Shown here: one piece after another, positions 1 to 10,740 of the stretch
How positions within the stretch are numbered: position 1 is the stretch's first letter
Layout of the letters: each line of letters begins with the position of its first letter
Assembly: GCF_014898815.1 (NCBI RefSeq)
Contig: NW_026515430.1
Location: 15,001 to 79,000, forward strand
Reading direction: 5' to 3'
DNA from: Panonychus citri
Taxonomy: Eukaryota > Arthropoda > Arachnida > Trombidiformes > Tetranychidae
DNA length: 64,000 nt
Position numbers and translations under genes: made by a program
Notes under the pieces: model-generated
Databases searched by the model: none
The model's input: the letters and a program-made list of their open reading frames with translations, nothing else
Told to the model about the DNA's origin: nothing

Positions 1-560
1 TAAACAAGTTGATGTGTGATTGAATACTCAGTTCTGCTTTTGTAACCCATCATATTCCTTCCATGCAAGGATATGATGGTCTTAATCCACACGACTTCGC
101 TACAGGTAACAAGTATGCCTTTCGATGTTAGTCATAGAGATAAATCTCTATGATTTATACTACTAAACCACACTTCTTCCTGCATGAAGAAGGTATGTTG
201 TTGTGGGTATACGATTCTTAGTCCGTGTTGACGTGTGTAGACTGTAGGAAACCACACCAAGGATTATGAAGAGTACCCAGTTTTACCCAGATCTCTCTAC
301 TCAAGGCTGGCGCCTATGCCTGAATTGTACGAAGCAATCACGGGCACCGTGGTAACCAAGCTACACTTCACCTAGAGCCTGAGGTGAATTTTTATTAGAA
401 CAGGATCAAACCAGTTCCTCACTGGAGCATTAAAGCCCAACTCATATAATAATAGGTTGATAGTCGATGGGCCGCACCTTGGAGCAGCACGACTACACTT
501 GCCTTTGTATAGTAAGCTAGCCACTGCAGACAACTTGGATCAAACTATCGTAAAAATTTT
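1..560. other. Unassigned sequence, no gene seen
   Basis: No convincing reading frame, RNA gene or terminal repeat is visible. The last 50 bases belong to a direct repeat that recurs near 1100 (see the next entry). Confidence 0.5.
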
Positions 561-1375
561 AAGTGACCAATCTATGGCTATATAAGGGAAAAAAAAGTGT
601 ATATCGTTCCAATTTTTCAAATAGTGATGCAATACCTGCTCTCTTACTATTTCTCTTTCTCTACCTTTCCTCTTACTATTTCTCTTTCTTTTACCTTCCC
701 TACCCCCATTCTCTTTCTTTTTCTCTTTCTTTTACCCTATTACCCTTGCCCTATTGCCCTCTTTCTATTCTCTTTCTTTTTTCTCTTTCTTTTCTCTTTC
801 TTTAGCCCCTCTTTCTTTTTCTCTTTCTTTTGGCCCTATGACCCCTGCCCATATGCCCATACCCTTGGTACCCACCCCCACATAAGGTTAGTATAGCCCT
901 ATGACCCATGGCCCTATTACTTTTAACGTAGCCCCGAAATTCCCTTTCTTTTCTCTTTCTTTCTCTTTCTTCTCTTACTCCTCTTACTATTCTTCTCTTT
1001 CTTTTTTATTTCTCTTTCTTTTCTTCTCTTTCTTTTTTTTGATGACCCTTAACCCCGTACCCTACCATAGTACCATGTATGGGGAAATGGTCCACCCTCC
1101 CTGCAGACAGTCAACATCAAACTATCGTAAAAAGTTTACGAGGTGCACTATCAAACGTCTTCTCCGTATACCCTTATGCCTCTTTGCCTTCCTGGAGACT
1201 CTACTACCCCCCAGCCATTCCCATGTCCTAAGAGGGTACCACCTCGTACAAAGATAATGTACAAGTGTATATCGTTCCAATTAATTTTTCCCCTTCCCCT
1301 TTTTCTCTTTCTTTTTTCTCTTTCTTTTCTGCGACCCCTTTTTTAATACCCCCTTTTCAAAATTTCACCATCTTT
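520..1375. repeat. CTTT-rich low-complexity tract in a direct duplication
   Basis: Two imperfect copies of a short unit are visible: GCAGACAACTTGGATCAAAC near 527 and GCAGACAGTCAACATCAAAC near 1102. The related GTGTATATCGTTCCAA occurs near 597 and near 1265. Each is followed by long runs of CTCTTTCTTTT. The open frames here are only translations of this pyrimidine tract and are not called as genes. Confidence 0.7.
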
Positions 1376-1379
1376 TTTT

Positions 1380-1790
1380 CCTATGACCCCATACATAGTA
1401 CTTGCCTATCCTAGAGGTCCCACCATCCTCGGTCACATTTTGTACTATACATGGGGTCTTTTTCACGTAGATATGTCATGGTAAAAATACCCCTATTCAA
1501 GTATCTTAATGTGACCTAGAGACCTATCCAAGTCCCCTGAACCATGTACAACACATAGGGTCCTTTTCCACATACCTTATAGTATGTGAATATGACCCCA
1601 TGTATAGTACATAAGTTACACCTAGAGACCTCTCCATCTCCGGTCACATCAAGTACCTTGTATGGGGTACTTTACGTAGAATTCTACGTGAGTTTGACCC
1701 TATGTCTAGTACATGAATACAACCTATAGGTAGACTCTAGCCGGTCTTTATCATGTACCTACCATAGGGTACCTTTCCACGTACCTTAAA
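1380..1790. repeat. Degenerate tandem repeat of about 110 bp
   Basis: About four diverged units, each carrying a variant of ATGACCCCATACATAGTAC, then GACCTCTCC, then a GTAC..ATGGGGT block and CACGTAG. Units start near 1380, 1490, 1601 and 1700. No coding potential is seen. Confidence 0.55.
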
Positions 1791-1899
1791 AAAGGTCAAA
1801 TTTTCATTTACAAGTCTTTTGTTTCAATAACTTCCGAGATATTCAAGTTTTCGTTAAATTTATCCATTCATTTCATTAATTTTCCAGTTACATTTATTG

Positions 1900-1980
1900 A
1901 ATTTACCAGAGCTCTGTTAGCACTAACCAGTCAGCACCACGAGGAGGAAGAGTTGGATTTCGCTGACCGTTCTTAGGGTA
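1900..1980. repeat. Fragment shared with the Merlin element subterminal region
   Basis: The sequence from CTGTTAGCACTAACCAGTCA through the CTGACC near 1968 matches 11186-11243 inside the Merlin element with scattered substitutions. It lies just downstream of the transposase relic at 2030-2941. It may be a Merlin remnant or a small dispersed repeat. Confidence 0.5.
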
Positions 1981-2029
1981 CTGAAAAAGCTGTTTCGCCT
2001 AAGGGCCTTTAAAAAATAATTGAAAAAAG

Positions 2030-2941
2030 TTATTGATGGTCTTTATGGAGTTTAAGTTGAGCTCCTTCAATCGCAATGCAAGCAATCGACCTCTGCTCAA
2101 CTGAATAACAGGCCCTTGCAATCTGCTCTTGAGGGATTTTATTGAACTCCAAATTAATGAAAGATTTAAGGTCTTCAATTGTCTGGGGCCCATGTGAGAA
2201 AACTTTATCTTTGAGATAACGTCAAAGATAAAAATCACATGGAGTGAGATCTGGTGACCTTGGAGCCCATTCCCATGTCCCACGCCTACCTATCCATTCA
2301 TTGAACGTTCTGTCCAAGCTGTCCCTAACTTCAACAGCATAATGAGGAGGAGCTCCATCCTGCATCCAGATAAAATGCGATCCAAAGTCTTCTCGAATTT
2401 GAGATAACTTTGGAAACACAAATTCTTGGAGCATTTCTAGATAAGAGTTTCCATTCACATTACGTGTGTAAAAAAAGGGACCCAAACGTCCTCCTGCCCA
2501 TATTCCACACCAAACCATAACCTTATCAGCTCCTATTCGATCTTGATCGATTAACCTTTCTGGGTTATTGGAATCCCTATAAACACAGTTATGTCTGTTG
2601 ACATGCTGATCAAGACCGAAAATGGCTTCATCGGTCCAGATGATTCTGCCCAGAACATCGCTATCATGCTCCATTCTGCTAAGAATTGAATCACAAAACT
2701 CTACCCTTCTATCAAAATCATCTTCATTCAATTTATGAATGAGCTTCAAATGATAGGGTTTCATTTTGAGATCTTTTCTTAATATCCTCCAGGCTGTTGA
2801 TTGTGAAATCCCTAACTCACTAGCTATCCTGACAGAACTCAATGACCGATTCGACCTTGAAGCTTCCTGGGCTTTCATTTTGACCTCATCAATTTTTTTC
2901 GGTGTTCTAACAACCTTTTCTCTTTTTCTTTGATAGTCCAC
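2030..2941 (-). pseudogene. Broken mariner/rosa-like transposase, 5' truncated
   Basis: The minus-strand frame encodes a mariner-superfamily DDE transposase. An N-terminal helix-turn-helix (IASELGISQSTAWRILRKDL) is followed by WTDEAIFG (first Asp), WMQDGAPPHY (second Asp) and RSPDLTPCDFYL (third Asp, 40 residues after the second by my count). That spacing is nearer rosa-type (about D41D) than mariner D34D. The frame is stopped by TGA at 2222-2224, where relatives have Trp (FYL*RYLKDKVF). It then runs on in frame to TAA at 2030-2032 with the expected conserved tail. No in-frame ATG precedes RTPKKIDEVK, and roughly 40-60 N-terminal residues seem lost where the Tc1-like element at 2961 abuts. 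It is a dead copy. Confidence 0.85.
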
Positions 2942-3101
2942 TGACCCATACTTGTATATACAGCCAAACGAAATGAGTTTGAGGATAAATTTATATCAAT
3001 CGCGCAGGTAAACCCTTGGGACCATGATAACAATTAGAGTTAAGATAAAATCAAATCAACACATGTAATTGTTTTGTTTTGATCTTGTGTTGTTAATTTA
3101 A

Positions 3102-5575
3102 TTGTTTCTAATTATGCCTCGTGCTTACAGTCCATCGATCAGAAATCAGGCCGTTTATTTGATTAATCAAAATTACACTAACGGTGACATATCTCAACAA
3201 TTAAACATTAGTATTTCAACGGTGGAAAGATGGAGACAAAGGTACAATGAAAGAGGTAACATTGATCATGATTATGTTAATTGCCGGTCAACAAGTGTTT
3301 TAGATGATGAGGATAAATTAAGAATCTTATTGAAATTTCAAGAAGATCCATTTGCTCCCGCTACAACTATAAAAAAAGAATTAGATCTTCATTGTCATCC
3401 TGAAACAATTAACAATTTTCTACGAAAAGAAGGGATAAACTCTTATCATGCAGCAACTAAACCTAAACTTCTTCCAGTGAACAGAATGAATAGAGTTACA
3501 TGGGCTCTGAATTATCGGGATATTGACTGGAAAAAATGTATTTTTGTCGATGAATGTTGTGTTTCATCAGAAAAAGATGGCATTAGAATTGTGAAGAGGA
3601 CAAGAGGAGAGAGATACAATCCGAAGTTTGTTAATTATTCTGACCATTGTCATCGACAAGTTGTATCAGTTTGGGGTTCAATTTCCTATCATGGACTGGG
3701 GCCGATTGTTTTTCTCGATTCGAGACTCAATTCATCAACTTATCATGAAATACTTTCAACTTATGGTCTCAGTCTAATTGAAAATCAATTTGGATCATCT
3801 CTTTGCTATTGGGTTCATGATAATTGCCCAGCTCATAAAGCTCGTATCATACCTGAATTTTTCAATTGGTTTAATAGTTCAAATTCACCTCATCATGTAA
3901 ACTGTCAAATGTTGAATTTATCTCCGTATTCACCTGATCTTAACTTGATTGAAAATGTATGGGGAATGATGAAATCTGATTTTCTTAATTGTAATTATTC
4001 AGCCAAGACAAGAGATGAGATGAAAAATATGATAATTAATTGGTGGTCAGAGAAACAATTAGACCCGAATTTTTGTAAATCACTCATAGCTCATGTCAAA
4101 CTACATATTATGTGCGAGTTTGTATATGCGGAAAGATCTAGTTCCTGAGATACAGGGCTTCAAAGTTGGATTTTGCCATAGAGCTCTATGGGTAAAAATG
4201 AAGTTTTCCTGTATACATACTAATGCTTTTTACCTCTTGATTTTTGTATATGTTATACCTTATGGTATGATGTATTATCATGAAAAAAATTAAGACTCTA
4301 GCTATCACGGGTGATTACTTATAGTGTGTTCTTTATGAGACTTTATTCGTCTTTTACTATAATTAATGAACCACTGCATATAGAAGTACTAACCTTGGTT
4401 GAACATCAAGTCAAGGTCACACAATAATGTCAAAGTCATCTCAAGGTCAAATTATGGTGAGTAGTCTATGATGTTTTTCGCTGGTAGAGATATGTATAAT
4501 ACGCTCGCTGTAGACCAGAATGATGTGTTTGGAGTATATACAAACTGGTATACGATAGATAATAAAATACAAATAGAAGTGACGCAGCCATGCGCAATCA
4601 GGTCTATGATTCATCAACCTTTCAGTAGATTCACGGAATCAGCAAAGGATATGAAAATTTTTTTGACCCCTCCCGCCCCCAAGTGGGTGTGGCCGCTAGC
4701 AGCCACACCCATGAGGAAAATCAAGCCATACTTTTCGTTAAGTGCAGAGATGTTTAAGTGGTACTATCAAGCAATCTGTATAGCATATGATAAATATCAC
4801 CATAGCTCTTTTATCTAGCTAGTACTAGAAGGCGGAAGAGCTGAGTTTCTAACTGAACAGGTGTTGTTATCCTGGTGGCTGGAACTCCGTTACCAAAGAA
4901 TGGTGAGCAGTTTAAGTTTTTATTTCCCGTATCCTCCTAAATCATGTACTCTGATCTTAAAGGCTACAATGATAACGATAAAAATTTGCATATACAACAC
5001 ATATACAGCATTGTCAGTTCAGTACGTTCTGGCGGTGTATAAATGCACCGATTATGTGTGATTCAATAGGTTATTTTATTACAAAACTACTTGCGAAAGT
5101 AAATGCAAATAGACTGTTTAATGACCTTGAGATGACTTTGACATTATTGTGTGACCTTGACTTGATGTTCAACCAAGGTTAGTACTTCTATATGCAGTGG
5201 TTCATTAATTATAGTAAAAGACGAATAAAGTCTCATAAAGAACACACTATAAGTAATCACCCGTGATAGCTAGAGTCTTAATTTTTTTCATGATAATACA
5301 TCATACCATAAGGTATAACATATACAAAAATCAAGAGGTAAAAAGCATTAGTATGTATACAGGAAAACTTCATTTTTACCCATAGAGCTCTATGGCAAAA
5401 TCCAACTTTGAAGCCCTGTATCTCAGGAACTAGATCTTTCCGCATATACAAACTCGCACATAATATGTAGTTTGACATGAGCTATATGTACAAAAAATTT
5501 CAGGTCTCTAAACGCGCGAACCTAATCCGAAGTCTTACCGTAATTACTTATGATGGTTATCCTTTGAAATACTAA
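3102..5575 (+). pseudogene. Tc1-like DDE transposase interrupted near its C terminus
   Basis: The continuous part runs from 3102 to about 4084. It has a helix-turn-helix (ISQQLNISISTVERWRQRY), then IFVDECCVSSEKDGIR (first Asp), YWVHDNCPAH (second Asp) and YSPDLNLIENVWG (Glu). The D-to-E gap is 43 residues by my count, longer than the 34 of classical Tc1. The frame reaches CKSLIA and is cut by the MITE at 4085-5539. The lost C terminus reappears at 5540-5575 as VITYDGYPLKY and a stop, matching VIFSDGYPIRY in the copy at 8277. About eight codons between the halves are gone. The frame that runs on to 4148 is MITE read-through. An ATG at 3114 (MPRAYSPS) matches the start of the sister copy better than the one at 3102. 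Confidence 0.88.
4085..5539. mobile_element. Merlin-type non-autonomous element, copy 1 (left end truncated)
   Basis: The flanks of this insert are long inverted repeats (about 4085-4460 against 5110-5490), so both arms read the same spurious 66-residue peptide. The right end GCGAACCTAATCCGAAGTCT ..TACC matches copies at 23517-25305 and 41061-42296. The left end lacks about 50 bp of TIR. The centre holds a GC-rich hairpin (GGGTGTGGC/GCCACACCC near 4684-4710). TCAAGGTCA occurs at 4411 and 4441, with reverse complements at 5122 and 5152. It carries no transposase. Confidence 0.85.
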
Positions 5576-5675
5576 ATGATTATCTTATCTTGATTAATTG
5601 TTATCATGGTCCCAAGGGTTTACCTGCGCGATTGATATAAATTTACCCTCAAACTCATTTCGTTTGGCTGTATAA

Positions 5676-6036
5676 AGTTGATACTGAATCAACTTTTATA
5701 TACAGGGCGTAACAACCAAATATCCGGACTTTTGACGCTTTACCATTTCTAGGCTATTTATTAGGTCAGATTTTTTTCTTCGTGATTCAACAGAGAAAAT
5801 GTGAAAGTTTTGTTGTGACTTGGTTTGGAACTTTTCCATAAAGCGTCAAAATTCCGGATATTTGGTTGTTACGCCCTGTACAATAAATAACCGAGACGGG
5901 GGCAACACTGTGCGGTTATTCATTGTATATAAAGATATATATATTTTGGTAATACCATGTATATATATTGTTGATACTGAATCAACTTTTGTTAAACAAT
6001 GAATAACCGAGACGGGGGCAATCCTGTGCGGTTTAT
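5676..6036. repeat. Direct duplication containing two hairpins
   Basis: Two copies of a composite motif: TTGATACTGAATCAACTTTT followed by AATAACCGAGACGGGGGCAA and CTGTGCGGTT. Copy A (5677-5702 plus 5881-5922) is split by the MITE; copy B is 5970-6034. Each contains the palindrome GTTGAT-ACTGA-ATCAAC. Copy A also has AATAACCG..CGGTTATT as an inverted pair. Function unknown. Confidence 0.6.
5703..5878. mobile_element. 176 bp MITE, mariner type
   Basis: Inverted ends CAGGGCGTAACAACCAAATA ... TATTTGGTTGTTACGCCCTG match over about 38 bp with one mismatch and are flanked by TA on both sides. It sits inside the first copy of a short host duplication (5676-6036). It is too short to encode anything. 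Confidence 0.92.
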
Positions 6037-6140
6037 CGTTGATGTTATTACTTTTTGCTAATATTTTGCTTTTTTGTGTCATTCTTTATCTCTTCCATTT
6101 AGATTCAGACAATCACAAAGGAAATAATTTATACGTGAAA

Positions 6141-8005
6141 ATGGAAATTCCAATGAACTTCAATATTGGCGCCAATGAAGATGATACACAGGAAGTTTAC
6201 GACTTCATGGAGCGAATTGCATCGCCGATAACACCAAGCAGCACTTCCCAACAACAGCAAACACAACAACAAGTTCAGCCAGATCAATTGGATCAGCAAT
6301 CTGGGATACCAGAGACAACACCAGGGGAGGAAATGCTAATGGTCAACATACAGGGTGATTGACAATGACCCTTGGGTGTTTGATGCTAATTTTTCGCAAA
6401 ACGGTTTAAAAAAGAACAAAGATCTTTAGGATATATGTTATCTGTACATTAATTAGATTTTTAACACTTATTTAAAATTATTTGCATATCTATATGAGCA
6501 GAAATTAGGCCAAATTCACTGCAAGGGTTTTTATTCAGTTTGATTAACTTTGGAAGCGTATCAAATGATAGTTCAGTGCAATTCAATCAAGTAAATTATT
6601 GCAAACCACACACTGGACATCCAAAAAGTTGCCCTGAAAGTTTTGTCACTTTAAAGATTCTAAATATTTAGTTATATAATAAACAATGGCTGAAGTCAAC
6701 AATCGGTCCTCAAATCATGCAAATTGATTTTTGGCCCTGGAGTTTTGTGCAGCAAAAAACTGAGCAAATTCGATTTAGGATCAATCAAGAGAGCTCCGTC
6801 CAAATAATGCACTTGACTACTATTTTGGCAAAATTTTGGTGCTTTTCTATGTTTTCCTGAACCATTTCCGACACACTGAAGATATCCCGTTCACAATTGT
6901 ACAGATGAATTTCTGCTAATTGAAGAATATTTTTGTGAAATTTCAGCGAGGTTGATCGAGAAATAAAATTTTATAGCCAATCAAACACCCAAGGGTCAAT
7001 GTCAATCACCCTGTAGTTTGGACTATGTGAATGAGGCACCCAGAAAAAGGATTAGGATGGATGATCCAAGTTCTACTCGCTCGTAAACTCCATCATCGTT
7101 TTATTCAATCCCAACAACATCTTCAAATCAAGGTATTGTATTATTATTTTTTTTCCTTTCAACCTAATTATGTATTAATTATTTTTTCTTTTTGTGTTCT
7201 TTCATATTTATCTATCAGCGGCATCAACACCAGCACAACAACAACAACAACAAACAGGTTCCAGTCGAGGAAAAAAATTATGCGATAATGGTAGCCAGTC
7301 AGAACGAATTGATCCTGAATACTCGAGGGTACTGACCAATGTTTTATGTAAACTTGTATCAAATACTTTCGTTGATGGTGATAGGTTCATGGCATTTGTT
7401 GATGTAACCCTTGAACAAGCAACAGAGCGAGATCGTCAAACAAAAGAAGTGTAATGAGAAATGATGAAATACTCGCTGAATTTAAGGACTCACTTGTTGA
7501 GAACCTTAACATATCAATCAATTTCCCATTTTACGAGGTGGCAGATTTCACTGATAGAGACCGTGAGAAGGACCTGTTAAAGCATGCAATAAGTTTATTC
7601 AATCGGTCACAAAAAGTATCCATCAAACTGGCTTACACTATCGGTGAAATCATAGATCGGTTGCAATTTTCATCACCAAATTATACAATCCAGATGACAT
7701 CCACCGAAATCGACAATTGCTCTAGAAATAAATGTTTTTCAGAGCAGAACCTTGTCAACTATCGCAATTTATACCGAAATGTTAGGCATTACCCAAAGTT
7801 CTTTGATTCAACTAAAAGTGCAGATTTTATGGTGAAAAATATGCACAGAGCCATTACAGCCATTGAAGAGTCACCCGATAGGAACGTAGCCCGTTTTTGG
7901 AAAAACCTCCCGTTAATCGACGAACAAATTGCATTTTTGGAAAATTTACCAAATCAACAATCATCAGACAATCAAAACCAAAATAATAATAATAATTTAT
8001 CTTAA
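6141..8005 (+). pseudogene. Gln-rich gene of unknown function, disrupted by a MITE
   Basis: I do not recognise this protein. Exon 1 starts at ATG 6141 (MEIPMNFNIGANEDD) and becomes Gln/Ser/Pro-rich. The MITE at 6351-7013 interrupts it, after which the reading resumes as HSLDYVNEAPRKRIRMDDPS with an in-frame TAA near 7085. A GT..AG intron fits 7134-7219. The next exon reads AASTPAQQQQQQTGSSRGKK, then a folded-looking domain (DPEYSRVLTNVLCKLVSN). After one frame break near 7452 it continues to 8005 (EILAEFKDSLVENLN.. NYRNLYRNVRHYPKFF), ending in an Asn-rich tail. The break upstream of the MITE and the one at 7452 are each repaired by one base in a homopolymer. The start could be further upstream, because a TTTAG acceptor precedes the ATG. 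Confidence 0.5.
6351..7013. mobile_element. 663 bp MITE, mariner type, inserted in an exon
   Basis: Ends CAGGGTGATTGACAATGACC and its inverse GGTCAATGTCAATCACCCTG match over 34 bp with one mismatch, flanked by TA (6349-6350 and 7014-7015). The interior has no open frame. Flanking host sequence on both sides reads as one coding exon. Confidence 0.92.
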
Positions 8006-8108
8006 TGTATTTACATTTCATTGTATTCATTCATGGTAACCATTATATATTTTTTTGTTTAATTAGTAAATTAACACTGTAAACCGCATTTTATCCTTTA
8101 GCCTTATA

Positions 8109-9384
8109 CAGCCAAAGACTTTGAGTTTTCATAAATTTTTAATCATTTGCGACGATCATTTAATCATTTAGAGATAAAGTTAACCCAAAGATATGATAAC
8201 AATCACATGGCATTTGTTATTGTTTTTCCTTTTTGATTTCGTTAGTTTTGTTACTTAATTAATTTGATTGTGAATTATGCCTCGAGCAATTAGTATTGAT
8301 AAAAGAACAAAAATCATCGAATTATTTAACCAAAATTATAGTCAACAAGAAATCGCTCACGAACTTAATTTAAATCAATCAACAGTTTCAAGATGGATAC
8401 AAAGATACCAATGTGAAGGCTCAATCGAAACCAATTATGTTAATTGTAAAGGTGTAAATGTTTTGAATGATGAAGAAAAAGAATCAATTTTACTGAAAAC
8501 GATTGAGTGTCCATTCAAATCGTCCATTCAAATAGGAAAGGAATTAGAGATTAATTGTAACCCAATAACTATTGGTCGTTATTTAAAGAGCCAAGGGATA
8601 AAAACTCATCACGCCGCTTCCAAGCCGAAAATAAATCAAATTAATAGGGACATGAGAGTGGCATTTGCTACTGTTTATCAGGAAGTCGATTGGTCAAAAT
8701 GTATATTCACTGACGAATGTTGCTTTTCGTCAGAAAAACAAGGAATTAAATTAGTGAAAAGATCGAAAGGCCAACGTTATGATCCTGAATTTGTTAATTA
8801 TCCTGATCATTGTCATCGAAAAACTATTTCTGTTTGGGGAGCAATTACTTATAATGGATTAGGTCCATTAGTAAACTTGGAGCGGCGATTAGATGGACCA
8901 ACTTTCGTTGAATTAATGTCAACTTATGGTGTTGATTTAATCAAACAAACTTTTGGATCGAGCCAATGTTATTGGGTTGATGATAATTGCCCAGCTCATA
9001 CTTGTAATTTAGCTCGAGAATGGTTCGATTCAGTTGGACCTTTGTATCGAAACGAAATTAATGTTACTCTTCTTCGTCTTCCACCCTATTCGCCCGATTT
9101 AAATGTAATAGAAAATGTTTGGGGTCGTTTGAAACGAGAAATGTTGTATGATGCTAATGTCCCATCGACTGTTGAGGAAATGAAAAATTATGTTTTTCGA
9201 TATTGGGACAAAGTTGCAATCGAAAGTTAATATTGTAAAAAATTAATTGATTCAATGCCTTCTCGTTTAGTCAATGTAATCTTTTCAGATGGTTACCCGA
9301 TTAGATATTAAACTCTATCTCTGATTGATTATCATTACTTGCGCAAATGATTAAAAATTTATGCAAACTCAAAGTCTTTGGCTG
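8109..9384 (+). mobile_element. Tc1-like DNA transposon, 1276 bp, second copy type
   Basis: Left end CAGCCAAAGACTTTGAGTTT at 8109 and right end AAACTCAAAGTCTTTGGCTG to 9384 are inverted, flanked by TA at 8107-8108 and 9385-9386. The inverted match extends about 45 bp, then weakens. The single gene at 8277 is a close relative of the transposase at 3102. Confidence 0.95.
8277..9311 (+). pseudogene. Tc1-like DDE transposase with one nonsense codon
   Basis: The protein has a helix-turn-helix (IAHELNLNQSTVSRWIQRY), IFTDECCFSSEKQGIK with the first Asp, YWVDDNCPAHTC with the second Asp, and YSPDLNVIENVWG with the Glu. I count 42 residues between the second Asp and the Glu. It shares long runs with the 3102 protein (KCIF.DECC, FVNY.DHCHR, YNGLGPLV). 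TAA at 9228-9230 stops it after 317 residues. The same frame continues as YCKKLIDSMPSRLVNVIFSD to TAA at 9309-9311, which is the normal Tc1 C-terminal tail. It is one substitution away from intact, so it is young or miscalled. Confidence 0.9.
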
Positions 9385-9386
9385 TA

Positions 9387-9535
9387 TTAAATTGAGATAA
9401 CAATTAAATATATATGAGTAACTTTCCTTTCATAATCGCGTAATAATATCTGGATCAGTTGATAATGATGTGTGAAATTTAGCATATATTGATATAAGTT
9501 GAATCGCGCGTGATTTGCACATTGATATCATCATA
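9387..9535. other. Spacer between transposons
   Basis: AT-rich spacer between the Tc1-like element and the palindromic MITE. No feature recognised. Confidence 0.4.
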
Positions 9536-10026
9536 CAGCGTGGCAATTTATAAGTGCGCAACTTTTTTTCGCATTTTCTCGTGAATGGTTAGCTTTTCGA
9601 AGCTAAAATTTTTTATACATCATCTAGATCGAATAAGAAATTGTTTGACATAATTTTCGAATTTTCCAAAATTCGAATTTCTATGGGACTTTACATGATA
9701 AATTTTGGACCAATTTTTAACATCATTTTTCTTGTTGATTTTCAAGCGTTCCTGTCTGCTTAAATGTCGCTAGTATCGATAAAACATTGCATTTTATTGC
9801 TTTATTACAATGACCATCGAAATCAACAAGAAAAATGATGTTAAAAATTGGTCCAAAATTTATCATGTAAAGTCCCATAGAAATTCGAATTTTTCGAAAA
9901 TTCGAAAATTATGTCAAACAATTTCTTATTCGATCTAGATGATGTATAAAAAATTTTAGCTTCGAAAAGCTAACCATTCACGAGAAAATGCGAAAAAAAG
10001 TTGCGCACTTATGAATTGCCACGCTG
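9536..10026. mobile_element. 491 bp palindromic MITE, mariner type
   Basis: Begins CAGCGTGGCAATTTATAAGT and ends with its near-perfect inverse, flanked by TA (9534-9535 and 10027-10028). The arms are about 208 bp each with very few mismatches. They surround a loop of about 70 bp (about 9745-9815). A transcript would fold into one long hairpin. No coding capacity. Confidence 0.93.
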
Positions 10027-10029
10027 TAT

Positions 10030-10740
10030 ATAGTCTTATGAGAAATTGGAGTGTTTTGTTTTTTTTATAGTTTATTCAAGTATCCGTTAAAGATTTTTGT
10101 TAGCATTGTCAAGAGCTTCCGTAGATGCAAACATTGCCATACCAACCTATCTCTATTGCTGATAAAAGTAATTGATTTAATTTAGATAAATTGACAATAA
10201 TGTATTGATTGGATTGGAGTGTTTATGTTTTTTCGCGTTGATTTGAGTATCTGTTCAAAGGTTTTTGTTTGCATTGTCACAAGCTCGTGTAGATGCAAAC
10301 AAAGATAAGATCGTATCGGACTTTATCGAAAGTCAAATCATGCGATAAATTAACTTTACAGATTGAATTTATTTCAAATTGTTATGATTTCATTGATAAA
10401 GATAAAGTCTAAGTGTTTTGTTTTCTCCCTTTGCGTATTCAAGTGTTTATTCAAAGGTTTTGTTTGCATTGTCACAAGCTTGTGTAGATGCAAACAAAGA
10501 TAAGATTGTATCTGACTTTATCGAAAGTCAAATCATTCGATAAATTAACATTACAGATTAAATTTATTTCAAATTGTTATGATTGCATTGATAAGGGTTA
10601 AGTGTTTTGTTTTCTCCCTTTGCTAATTCAAGTGTTCGTTCAAAGGTTTTGTTTGCATTGTCACAAGCTTGTGTAGATACAAATAAAGATAAGATCGTAT
10701 CGGACTTTATCGAAAGTCAAATCATGCGATAAATTAACTT
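10030..10740. repeat. Tandem repeat of about 190 bp, three to four copies
   Basis: Units share GTTTGCATTGTCACAAGCT, GTGTAGATGCAAACAAAGAT and GACTTTATCGAAAGTCAAAT. The GTAGATGCAAAC landmark recurs near 10120, 10291, 10482 and (as GTAGATACAAAT) 10672. The first copy is most diverged. The array is cut on the right by the Merlin element. Confidence 0.8.

Larger units (their letters stand above)
2961..5670 (+). mobile_element. Tc1-like DNA transposon with about 75 bp TIRs and TA duplication
   Basis: The left end CAGCCAAACGAAATGAGTTT at 2961 is mirrored by AAACTCATTTCGTTTGGCTG ending at 5670. The inverted match continues for about 75 bp with few mismatches. TA flanks both ends (2959-2960 and 5671-5672). 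The only gene is the transposase starting at 3102, which is interrupted by a 1.45 kb Merlin-type MITE. Without that insert the element is about 1.26 kb, like its relative at 8109-9384. Confidence 0.92.

Noticed and set aside
563..1346. Small Phe/Leu/Ser-rich ORFs
   Set aside because: Translations of the CTTT low-complexity tract with no conserved features.
4093..5478. Two identical 66-residue frames on opposite strands
   Set aside because: They are the same sequence read from both inverted arms of the Merlin-type MITE; the similar frame at 23562 arises the same way. No independent coding evidence.
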